Assembly: GCF_040958095.1 (NCBI RefSeq)
Contig: NC_091160.1
Location: forward strand, 41,685,678-41,749,677
Direction of reading: 5' to 3'
Source of the DNA: Procambarus clarkii
Taxonomy: Eukaryota; Arthropoda; Malacostraca; Decapoda; Cambaridae
Length of the DNA stretch: 64,000 nt
Below are positions 28,990 through 38,472 of this stretch, piece after piece. How positions within the stretch are numbered: the first letter of the stretch is position 1; each line of letters opens with the position of its first letter. Made by a program: the position numbers and the translations under genes. Under the pieces are notes generated by a model. That model searched no databases and had not been told where the DNA came from. It was given only the letters and a program-made list of their open reading frames with translations.

Positions 28990-29900
28990 AATTACCTCAG
29001 TGTAGTTACAGGATGAGCTTGTGGTCACAAGCATCACATGAGACCAGAAGACATGGCAGGATGTGCAGAATACCCCCGTTGAAAAGGAGGTAATTAGGTA
29101 ACTACATAATTGTACAGTAAAAATATTGAGAAATTTAACAGGTACATTGTAAGAAAATTTGACGAAGATGAGTAGTACATTATAGTAAAATTTGAGGATT
29201 ATCATCAGGTATATTGTAGCATAATTTGAGGATTATTTCTAAGGCATAATGTAGTAAAATATATGTTCAATATAACAACCATGATATAAGATGATAGCAA
29301 TGATTACAATGGTGAAGTTATATGGCTTAGGCACATATTTTGGGGGAGTGGGTAGCACAAGATGCAGTGTGAGTTTATTGCACGAGGTAGGAAACTATGA
29401 GGATGAAATTAGGTACTTTTAAATTAAGGTAGTTAGGTAGGGAGGGGGGCTTTTTGAATCCAAGGGGGGTGACTGCACGTCTTGACTCGCCACTCACGGC
29501 CACTTATTTACCTGTATTTATGTACACGAGGGGACATTATTGGGTTGTCAAAATACAGCACATATGTTGGTAAATTAAGTGGTACATTCTTGTAAAGTCA
29601 CTAGCATATAACATTATTTACCTGAAAGCCAATATATATATATATTACCTAACTATAAATATATAAGCATTTATATAAATTATATATTTGAATTTAAAAA
29701 ATACTTATGTAATGACTTATGTACCCCTACAGCGGAGATGAGAGAAAACGGCGAAGGAGGTATGGAGAAATAACCGACCAGCAGGATACTACAACACTAA
29801 ATCAAATTTGAATTAAATATATGATCAAACTTCTCTTAACCTAACTTACATTGTTCTAACCCAACCTATCCTTTCCTAACGAAAATAAAATATAAATATT
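28990..29900. other. Intergenic, with LINE tail remnants
   Basis: 28990-29110 has a worn piece of the 17535-18190 LINE (TAGTTACAGGATGAG). 29515-29620 has a LINE/SINE tail remnant (ACATTCTTGTAAAGTCACTAG-like). The rest is unassigned. Confidence 0.45.
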
Positions 29901-29904
29901 GAAT

Positions 29905-30045
29905 TGAAATTGAAATAAGTTTATTGAGGTAAAATACACACATAAAGGAATGAGGTAGCTCAAGCTATTCTCACCCCGTTCAGTACATCGTGTTAATTCA
30001 TAAATAGACACACATCACAAGCAATAAACGTATTACCGAACATTC
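29905..30045 (-). mobile_element. LINE 3' tail fragment upstream of RIDA
   Basis: AATAAGTTTATTGAGGTAAA, ATACACACATAAAGGAATGA and GGTAGCTCAAGCTATTCTCA; the same tail recurs at 35680-35760. Ends about 160 bp before the RIDA ATG. Confidence 0.55.
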
Positions 30046-30116
30046 TGAGAGATAAATATATATATTTCCTATATAAATATTGTTTTCTATGTAGTGTGGG
30101 GCTGGGGGAGGGTTTG

Positions 30117-30124
30117 TGACGTCA
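30117..30124. promoter_or_regulatory. CRE-like palindrome TGACGTCA upstream of RIDA
   Basis: A perfect full-site CRE/ATF palindrome 85 bp upstream of the RIDA ATG, in a G-rich stretch (30096-30185) that could be the core promoter. Function is inferred from position only. Confidence 0.45.
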
Positions 30125-30208
30125 GTGGGTGAGTGGTGGGTATAGGGGTGGGCGCCAGTGTGGGGGGGTCAGTGTGTGCCCGGCGGCCGTCACAAGTGGC
30201 TTTATACG

Positions 30209-30276
30209 ATGGCTTCCAAGATCATAAGGAAGGTCATTTCCTCTCCCAAAGCCCCAGCGGCTATTGGTCCTTACAG
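30209..30276 (+). CDS. RIDA: RIDA exon 1
   Basis: 68 nt coding, MASKIIRKVISSPKAPAAIG then PY and two bases of a serine codon; donor CAG/GTTAGA. GPYSQA across the junction is the signature start of the RidA fold. The upstream 110 bp is G-rich and carries a CRE-like site. Confidence 0.95.
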
Positions 30277-33200
30277 GTTAGATAGCTTAACTAGAGAGAT
30301 TTTAGTCAGTTAACATTTGCTTGAGGCGGTGTGTGGAGCAGAGGCGTGAGGCCGGAGCTCTCACAACTTGTTAGAGCGCCGGTTAAAAGCTCTAAAGAGC
30401 TCTAAAAGTTAGTTAACTTTTGGTGAGTAAGAAGCTTACGAGAAGGTGAGGGTCTGTAGTGGCCCCGACCAGTCAGGCAGTGGTGGTGTAGTGCTCTTTG
30501 TCGGGGACAAGTAGCCTGTGTGTGTATACTTGAGGCTGGTATTGTACCCCCCCTCCCCCCCTCCCCACCCCACCCCCCCAGCTAAGGTGGAACAATTGAC
30601 CCTCCCCAGGAAGCATCCCACAACAGTTAACTGACTCCCAGGTACCTGTTTACTGCTAGGTGAACAGAGGCATGAGGTGACCTGCCTGGGTATCATCCCG
30701 GGGTCCCGGAGTGAGTGGAGGAGGAAGACCTCTATGGGGGCGCCGTGGTTGGTGTCGCTCCAACGTAGTCTCCACTGCACCAGTCTCCGTGGCGCAGTGG
30801 TAAGACAAGTGGCGTTCCGCGAGCGCTGTCATGGGTTGGTATCCTGGCCGGGGATATCCTGGGCGCAAATCCTTAACTGTAGCCTCTGTTTAACGCAACA
30901 GTAAAATGTGTACTTGGTTGTAACAAGGATTCTTCGCGGCGGGGATCGTATTCCAGGGACCTGCCCGAAACGCTACGCGTACTAGTGGCTCTACAACCAT
31001 GTAACAACTCTTGTATATATTAATAAATAAAAAATAAAATTCTGTAGTTACCAACACGTGTATTGTGTAGTGGCAACAAAGTGGCATTGTCAGGTATGTA
31101 ATAAATGAACAAAACATTTTTATCCTCGTGTAACAGCCTTACGTAACACTACGTAGTTTTAATAATTAGAATATTGGCAAATTTGTTTCTTGGGAATGGT
31201 GAGTGGTAGGGCCTTATTTTATTTTTTTATTTATTTATTTATTTATATATAAGAAGGTACATTGGGTTTGTGAGAATACATAGCATAGTATTTACAATCT
31301 TGTAAAGCCACTAGTACGCGCAGCGTTTCAGGCAGGTCCTTAATCTAACGGATAATTCTAAGTAGGTAAATTCTAAATTAAGTAGTAGCCTTAATAAGCT
31401 TAAGTACACTCTGCCTCCTCTACATATCAGTGTTAAGTATATCACTTAATGATGAACTGGGGTCACATCATACACCAGCATTTCAACTAAGCTTTTCTAT
31501 ATGTCAAAATTATACATGTATCTTAGGGAGCCGGTCGGCCGAGCGGACAGCACGCTGGAGTTGTGATCCTATGGTCCTGGGTTCGATCCCAGGTGCCGGC
31601 GAGAAACAATGGGCAGAGTTTCTTTCACCCTATGCTCCTGTTACCTAGCAGTAAAATAGGTACCTGGGTGTTAGTCAGCTGTCACGAGCTGCTTCCTGGG
31701 GGTGGAGGCCTGGTCGAGGACCGGGCCGCGGGGACACTAAAAAGCCCCGAAATCATCTCAAGATAACCTCAAGATAGGGTTAGTTTGTTAGGTTCGCTTA
31801 GGTCAGGTTTTAAAATGTATTTGCGAACTGTTTTGGGTCCGTACCTGACTTAAACCTAACTTGCTATACCCAACCTAGTGATGCTTACACATTTTGTGTT
31901 AAGTTTTAAAATCTTGAGAAACTTGAATCTTAAGTGACCTGTAACGTGCCAGCATGATGTGCTAGGAATGGCTATGGACAAATTGTGTAATTCAGGTGTT
32001 TATTATTTGCAGGTGTTTTGATCATAGCTTATTTAATTAAAAAACTTTGTGTATTAAACTAGGCTGACTTGGGTTAGTTGGTTGTAAAATCTTTTGGCAA
32101 ATGTTGTTACGTTTGAAGTGTACACTTCAAATACTGTATACATTGTTACATTGGCCTGGAGTAGGTCATGCTAGGCTGTTTCGATGCAACAGATTTATTA
32201 ACAATAATAATATAGGAAAATGTCATTATTTATATAATTTTGATGCAAAGGAAAATGAGAAAATACTGTACTAGAAATGACAGCAAATATCCTAAGTTTT
32301 TGTCAGTTTATACTAGACTATATATACTTTTATCATATAGGGTAGAGGGGGGGAGATAATTGTGCACATATCTACATACTGTTCAGTACTTTTCTCACTT
32401 GTTTCAGTCAAGCTGTGCAAGCAGGCAATACCCTTTACATCTCTGGCCAGCTTGGAATGGACCCAAAAACCATGAACTTGGTTAGTGACGATGTTGTTGA
32501 ACAGACTAAAACTGCCTTAATCAACATGGGGCATATTCTGGAGGAAGCTGGATGCACCTACAAGCATGGTAAGCTCCTAATATTGATGTGTAAGGGAAGG
32601 TTTAATAGAATTCAAGTGCTTGGTGTGATCTGACAAGATACAAAAATAGTTAGGAAGTTCTTTGATCAAACACTGAAGCTCAGTTATGCATCACAGATTG
32701 GAACTACTTCCAGCTGAATATATTACTGTGCATCCAAGCAACTTAAAAAAAATATATAAAAAGCAATACAGACTGCTAACCAATTCCAATCTATACAGTT
32801 TACAAATCAATTATTCCATTTTTAAGGGCTGAACACCTAGAACACATTCATGTGTTCTAGTATACTGGTACTCATTTTCTCTGAATTTTTTGATTGTGCC
32901 TCCCTTAACTAAGCATCGTTTCATTTGTTATAACTGTTCTTCATTTGTGTATACTGTGCAGTACTATATTTGCCAGCATGTGCTTATGCCCAATGTAATA
33001 TAAGCATTTGAATGATTACAGTACTGTACTGTTATTTATACAAAACTTTAACTTTAGCTTCTACATACTGTATCTTTATTTATATTTAATATTGTTTACA
33101 GTGGTGAAGACAACTGTGCTGTTAGCAGATATTGGTGACTTTGCAAAAGTGAATGAAGTTTATTCAACATGTAAGTATAGTATACGAACAGTATTTTATA

Positions 33201-36200
33201 ATAAAATTGTTGCATCTTATAAATGCTTCTAAAAGTTGGTCTGTCAGTTATGCACATGGACAGCATTAAATGGATTTCAGGCAAAATTGGCATAATGGCC
33301 TTGTCTGGATCGTGAAATATTGTCGGGGAGTGGCAGCCAGTGTGTATATATACATGTTAGGTTTTATCGAGATAACCCCCCATGGTCGATTTACAGTACT
33401 GACCCTCTAGGATACAGCCTTGCAACAAGCTGACCAACTATTTCTACCCCATCTGGGATTCAAACCTGGAATTCTTGATTGTCAAGTTGAAAATGAACTC
33501 TAACATATTGTATGTAGTCTAGTGATGTCCACTGTTGGTAACTGTGTGTGTTAAGATGTCAACTGAGAAATTCACCGTCAGGGGATATGCCAGTTGCCTA
33601 GGATGGTTGACCATTGGACTTACCCAGGCCTACTAGTGTACATTTTTCAGGTTTATATTGGTGTGCAAAGGTAGCATGGTTTTGTGAGTGAAGTTACTGC
33701 TCGCTCAAGACCAAGGAGAGGTACAGTACAATAAAGAAAACTACAACACCTCTGAGTGCTTGGTCAGGTGATGGTAGGGTAGTTACAGTAGCTCTCTTGC
33801 CTGCCATTATTATTTGTTGTAATTTATGCAGTTTTACCAGAAATACAGAAATTTACTAATTGTGGCACTATCCATATGTTGCTGGGATTTCATTGAAGCT
33901 TCCTTGGACAGTTGGCTGGCGATGTCTGAATCATGGAGAACTTGATTAAATACAGAACACTAATTAAAAATGGAGTATTTTATTGTGAACATACAGCTTT
34001 TGGCATGTGGATGTTTTGAAAGTTTTATTACATTTCTAATAAGAAATATGTACCCCTTCCATATATATATATATATATACACCATGACAAATAAAAAAGT
34101 ACTTGCCCAAGCATGCAAATATTCCAGCACTCTTAAATACATATACAGTACACAGAGATCACACTTAACGTGATGCATCAAATGAACATGCAGTAAGTTC
34201 AGTAGAACTTCGGTTTCAACTCTTTTAGCCCTGTCATAGCTCAGTCGATTAAGGCAGTGTCTGGGATGCTCCCGGACGCAGGTTCGAATCCTCGTCACGG
34301 CCCTTGTGGATTTGTACATATACAGTACTGTATATATTTTGTACACAAATATATTACATGACTTAATTTAGTAAGGAGATTGTAGAAATAGGTGTGCAGT
34401 GTGAGGGTTTGAAGGCAGCATAAATGTCAATTTATGGCACTACAGCATGGGGGGGTAACATTGCTTTAAAGCCAACCAATGGCAGCATTTACTGGTTCTA
34501 GTATCTTACTTTGAAGGTCAGAGTGCTTGATTGATATCACATTAGAAATGTTTTCTTGGTGCATGGATGGTAACTTGTTCTGCATCGATGGAGGTTACAT
34601 TGCATACTGTAAGGCCGTCTTCCTTTAGTCTGATACCACCTAATGCGGCCAAGTAAATGGTGTTCAAAGTGAATTTGATCCAGGCTTTCGTCCCAACTCT
34701 AGCTGTAGTGTTTGACATAGGTGATAGGTGACATGTTGTTAATTCATCGGTTCTTGAGTTGCTATAAACCTGTGACATTTAGTCTACATGTAAGCCAGTA
34801 CTGTATTTCAATTTTAAGGTGTTTAATGGTATATTTTACCACTCAAATTATAAGCTATACTGTGCGTTATACTATTTGTCATAACATTTTATTTGGTGAT
34901 ATCCATGTTTCAGTTGAGCCAAAACTGTAACAATTTATGCACAATTTAAGACTAGCATTTGAATGATGAGTCAGTATAGTGTAGTTGCATATTTATATAT
35001 AGAACAACTCTAAAAATAAACAAATGGACAAATTCTTTTATTGAATAAATGCGTGCCAAGTGGTAATTCTCCGTACTCTAGCTGGTGGAGGGGGAAGAGT
35101 TCTTTTCTCTTGTTACTGATGACAGCATTGATTTATTTTTAATTTACAGCACATAATGTTAAACTTGTTGTAGTGTGCAAACAACAATTTCTAACATGTA
35201 CCAAACTCTCAAATAGCATTTAAAAGCAGTAAAAATATTAATTTCCAAATACAGTCCATAATAAAATATTGTACAGTAAAAAGGTGTGGTATGTTGGGGG
35301 GGAAGGGGGAGTTGTGTAGGGGGTATTCAGAAAATAAAGGGTTAATAATGTTGTACATTGTACAGCATGTGCTGTTTTTTATTTACTTTTATTTTTTTAT
35401 TGTTGTATTGGTCTTTATAATTGTTCATATTAAAATTTGCATAATTTTTAGTTTTCTCCGAAGCTGTGCCAGCACGAGCAGCTTACCAGGTTGCCAATTT
35501 GCCCAAGGTATGTTTATTTTACTCTCATTAGTCCATGGTGTGAATGTTACCTATATAGACCCTCCCCCCCCCCCCCTTTTGCCATTGAACCCCTTTCAAT
35601 TATTTCTACACCGTTTTGTGTTGGCAGTTATAGTAGAATAGGTAGTTGTGAAAAGAGGAAAATGATGTCTTTAGTTCAAGTTCAAGTATGTTTATTGATA
35701 TAAGCAATAAATACATCTCAAAGGGATAGAGTAGCTTAGGCTATTTCTACCCCCCCCTCATAATGTCTTTAAGGGTGACTCTAAATGGTGTGTTAAACAG
35801 GTGGCAGAAGTTGGAAAATAATGAAAATATGGAGTGTGGTTAGTAAGGAGAGAGACCTCTTAAAACATGTAAACTGAACAGGAACCTCAATGAAGGTTGA
35901 GGTTCCCATATTCCCATTTAACAAAATTGTTAAATGGGAACATGGCTGAAGAAAAATTGTAAAAGGCGATAGGAATTGGAGAGCCGGTGAAATGAAAGTG
36001 GCTCTCCAATGAGGAGTTGGCTAAGGCACTAGGAGGGGGAAATGGAGATAACAGGTTGCTAAAAACCTGTTAAAATAGATGGGGCAACATAAATATTGGC
36101 ATTAATGAATATAATATAGATGAAGATCCCCGATATCGTTACCCTGGTAGAGATAAAACTTAATGAATCGGTTTTAAATAAGATCTTCCCAAGGGGCTAT

Positions 36201-37947
36201 CCAGTTTGGAGACAAGATAGAGCAGGTGGTATTATCAAAGCTAGTGAATGAGAATAGAAATGTAAACATTTCCCCTAGACCTCCTACGGGATGAGGACAT
36301 ACCTGTATTGGCACTGGAGATGTCCAACTAAAAGGATAAAATGGTACCTGTCTGTATACATTCCAAAACAGACTGTATATGGATGAAGAAATAGACAACA
36401 AACTGGAGGGACATGTAAGGGTTTGAGTAATAAACAGAGATAAAGCATTTTATAGGGTCCCGGTAGTACAATCGGGTTTCTCGTCTCACAATTGAGAATT
36501 CCGGGTTAGAATCCCAAGCTCCACAGAAATCGTTGTTTTCTATCACCTCATGCCCCTGTCCACCTAGCAGTAAATAGGTACCCCAGGAATTAGTCAGCTT
36601 GTTGTGGGGTGGGTCAGTAATTCGACCCTGGGGGGTGGGAGGGACCTGGATATAAGCCCAACATGTACTACTGTATATGTATAAACTGTATACCCCTGAC
36701 TCAGTGAATTATTATTTATCATTATTATTGTTATTATTATAATGCACAACTGATGGCACTGGTACTGTACTTCTGGACTTTAACATGAAAACAATTGACT
36801 GTGGCGGAGGCTTGCAATAGGACATACAATTTCTGAACGTGATTGAGGGAAGGGGATTCGGGATTGATTATAAATAATGTACAATATATATATATAAAGG
36901 CACCCAAATTTTTGTACCAAAGCAGGACTTATTTAATAGAAATTCTGAGAGGACCAGAGAACCAAAGAAAATGAAAGGGTTGTAGGAAGAGGCCAAGCCC
37001 ACAAGCATGCTAGTACAGTACTACAAACAAGCACAACACAACTATTGGACATGGTTACAAGAACAGAAAGATAGAAAGAAATGTTGAGACAGGAATAGCA
37101 TATTAATGTTTAACAGATCCCAATCCATTCTGTATACTGTGTTCTTAACAAGCAAACTACAAGTGAAAGACTACAAATGGGAGAAACTCTGAGGCAGAAA
37201 TGAAAATGTGTAGAATAATACTAAATTGGTTCCAAAGTGGGTCTTTGTGTGGGAGGAGATTTTCAGCAAACCACTCTGAATATCGGCTTTGAAATGTAAC
37301 TTTGAGTATACAAGTGTCTAAAGACACGGTAAAAACTTCTCGGGGAGCTAGACGGAACTCAAGCAGTTAGACTAGGTAGTCTAGCCTTAGATACCATTCA
37401 GTATGATATTTTAAACCTGAATAAAGTACTGTACATGCTTAAATTCAACAAAAATAGTCTGTGTACATAGTATTAACTTGTAAGTATGGGACTTGTAACT
37501 ATATTTGCCTTATGGATAAATCCACAAGGGCCGTGACGGGGGTTTGAACCTACGTCCGACACAATCCCAGACGCTGCCTTAATCGACGGAGCTACGACAT
37601 GGAAAAGAATTGCAACCCGAAGTTGTACTTGGATCCTGCAGCCTCTCCGAGACACAAACCAGGATTTTACACAATTCCCCCCATGCACCCGAGGCTGCAG
37701 GATCCAAGTAAAGTCAGTAGAACTTTCGGTTGCAATTCTTTTCCATGTCGTAGCTCAGTCGATTAAGGCAGCATCTGGGATCGTCTTGGACGTTGGTTCC
37801 AACCCTCGTGGATTTGTTCATTTGATGCATCACGCTATTGTGATTTGTGTGTATTTGCCTTATTGAATATTCCAAAATGACTTTTAACAGGGAGGACGTG
37901 TAGAGATTGAGGCCATTGCTGTAGTGGGGGAGTTGGACCACCAGTGA
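30209..37947 (+). CDS. RIDA: RIDA (reactive intermediate imine deaminase A, UK114/HRSP12), 5 exons
   Basis: Trimeric cytosolic/mitochondrial deaminase of the RidA/YjgF/UK114 family. It hydrolyses reactive enamines and imines (2-aminoacrylate and similar) released by PLP enzymes. Exons are 30209-30276, 32408-32568, 33102-33170, 35452-35507 and 37891-37947, all GT-AG, summing to 411 nt = 136 aa plus stop (human 137). Family landmarks: IRKVISSPKAPAAIGPYSQA at the N-terminus, YISGQLGMDP, NMGHILEEAGC, VVKTTVLLADIGDFAKVNEV, the PARAAYQV block holding the substrate-binding arginine, and RVEIEAIAV at the end. No frame break. The first ATG gives the standard family N-terminus. Introns hold SINE-A, SINE-B, SINE-D and the inverted SINE pair. 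Confidence 0.97.
30560..30720 (-). mobile_element. SINE-B fragment in RIDA intron 1
   Basis: + strand AAGCATCCCACAACAGTTAA and CAGGTACCTGTTTACTGCTA are the SINE-B body read backwards. Confidence 0.5.
30783..31035 (+). mobile_element. SINE-C (tRNA-Val type) copy 2
   Basis: GTCTCCGTGGCGCAGTGGTA head, B-box-like GGGTTGGTATCC, body TTAACTGTAGCCTCTGTTTA, tail CCTGCCCGAAACGCTACGCG and TAACAACTCTTGTATATAT with an AAT-rich end. Lies in RIDA intron 1. Confidence 0.85.
31225..31350 (-). mobile_element. LINE/SINE tail fragment
   Basis: (TTTA)n then GAAGGTACATTGGG and TGTAAAGCCACTAGTACGCG with GCGTTTCAGGCAGG: the shared 3' tail without a head. Confidence 0.6.
31526..31776 (+). mobile_element. SINE-A copy 2 in RIDA intron 1
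   Basis: GGGAGCCGGTCGGCCGAGCG head, B box GGGTTCGATCCCAGG, body GGTACCTGGGTGTTAGTCAG and tail CTCAAGATAACCTCAAGATA. Confidence 0.9.
31777..32407. other. RIDA intron 1, right part; nothing recognised
   Basis: AT-rich, no structure noted. Confidence 0.5.
32408..32568 (+). CDS. RIDA: RIDA exon 2
   Basis: 161 nt between TTGTTTCAG and G/GTAAGC. Encodes QAVQAGNTLYISGQLGMDP, VEQTKTALINMGHILEEAG and CTYKH, the core strand and helix 1 of the fold, closely matching the human sequence. Confidence 0.96.
32569..33101. other. RIDA intron 2; nothing recognised
   Basis: AT-rich intron with several TACTGTA-type motifs. ACACATTCATGTGT near 32840 is a short palindrome. Confidence 0.5.
33102..33170 (+). CDS. 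RIDA: RIDA exon 3
   Basis: 69 nt between TGTTTACAG and T/GTAAGT. Encodes VVKTTVLLADIGDFAKVNEV then YST, the most conserved RidA strand-helix block. Confidence 0.96.
33171..34190. other. RIDA intron 3, left part
   Basis: 33350-33490 is a worn SINE-B piece (-). A short (TA)n lies at 34061-34078. The rest is unassigned. Confidence 0.5.
34199..34315 (+). mobile_element. SINE-D (tRNA-like head)
   Basis: TCATAGCTCAGTCGATTAAG (A box), ACGCAGGTTCGAATCCTCGT (B box), end CACGGCCCTTGTGGATTTGT. It looks like a tRNA with a CCG-rich arm, but the acceptor stem does not pair and the same unit recurs in the inverted pair at 37514-37822. Confidence 0.75.
34316..35451. other. RIDA intron 3, right part; nothing recognised
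   Basis: AT-rich. A G-run near 35296-35312 and a T-rich tract near 35380 are the only notable features. Confidence 0.5.
35452..35507 (+). CDS. RIDA: RIDA exon 4 (active-site arginine)
   Basis: 56 nt between AATTTTTAG and AAG/GTATGT. Encodes FSEAVPARAAYQVANLPK. The arginine in PARAAYQV is the family's substrate carboxylate-binding residue. Confidence 0.95.
35660..35760 (-). mobile_element. LINE 3' tail fragment
   Basis: AAGTATGTTTATTGATATAA, CATCTCAAAGGGATAGAG and TAGCTTAGGCTATTTCTACC: same tail as 29905-30045. Confidence 0.5.
35761..36455. other. RIDA intron 4, left part
   Basis: Purine-rich non-coding DNA. Short local inverted repeats (GAGGTTCCCATATTCCCATT / AATGGGAAC...) near 35900-35945. 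No gene seen. Confidence 0.5.
36456..36740 (+). mobile_element. SINE-B copy in RIDA intron 4
   Basis: GGGTCCCGGTAGTACAATCG head, GAATTCCGGGTTAGAATCCC (B-box-like), CCACCTAGCAGTAAATAGGT, AGTCAGCTTGTTGTGGGG and an ATT tail. Confidence 0.7.
37514..37822. mobile_element. Two SINE-D copies as an inverted repeat (RIDA intron 4)
   Basis: Left arm 37514-37655 (minus-oriented SINE-D plus flank) and right arm 37690-37822 (plus-oriented) are near reverse complements; landmarks TCGACGGAGCTACGACATGG / CCATGTCGTAGCTCAGTCGA and TTGGATCCTGCAGCCTC / GAGGCTGCAGGATCCAA. The loop is about 34 bp. In the RIDA pre-mRNA this would fold into a hairpin with over 120 paired positions, imperfect. Confidence 0.85.
37891..37947 (+). 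CDS. RIDA: RIDA exon 5 and stop
   Basis: 57 nt after ACTTTTAACAG. Encodes GGRVEIEAIAVVGELDHQ and TGA. GSRIEIEAVA is the human counterpart. The exon lies 69 bp after the inverted SINE pair in intron 4. Confidence 0.95.
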   Translation, partial: GGRVEIEAIAVVGELDHQ

Positions 37948-38319
37948 CTGGTCTGCACGTATACTGCTTGAAACATTGGTGAAGAAAGCCAGAGTCATAT
38001 ATTTAACAAATGTTTCTAGAAATTTACAAAATGTGTTATAGGAAACAGTAATATTGTAATTGGCAGTGAATTCCTCCACTAACCAATGTGACTGTTTTGT
38101 TTTTAACAGTGTGTGTGGTCGAGAGAGATTATGCTAGTAATTTTGCATAAAGTATGTTCACCCAACACACTTTTTTTTTTCCTCCTGCATACATTAGCCA
38201 CTGTAAGTAAAGCTGTGATGACTGCTAATAATGTTGTTTTAGGGCTAAGGCTAAGAAATGTCTCCAGTTAGATTTAGCAGTACCCTGGTGGAGCTGTAGT
38301 GAGGCATAGTTCATTAAGC

Positions 38320-38325
38320 AATAAA
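38320..38325 (+). terminator. Candidate RIDA poly(A) signal AATAAA
   Basis: First clear AATAAA after the RIDA stop, 372 bp downstream, just before an AT-rich microsatellite. Positional inference only. Confidence 0.3.
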
Positions 38326-38352
38326 TTAGTGTTCAAAGTTTAATACTAATTA

Positions 38353-38358
<6 letters not shown>

Positions 38359-38407
<49 letters not shown>

Positions 38408-38411
38408 TATA

Positions 38412-38455
<44 letters not shown>

Positions 38456-38472
38456 TAATAATAATAATAATT
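38359..38472. repeat. (TA)n then (ATA)n microsatellite
   Basis: TA repeats with TAA breaks, then (ATA)n, which reads as the 3' tail of the minus-strand LINE that follows. Confidence 0.9.

Noticed and set aside
31526-31600. Functional tRNA-Leu/Ser gene
   Set aside because: It is the head of SINE-A, followed by the same body and tail as two other copies.
34228-34302. Functional tRNA gene
   Set aside because: A and B boxes are present, but the acceptor ends do not pair and the same unit recurs as SINE-D at 37514-37822.
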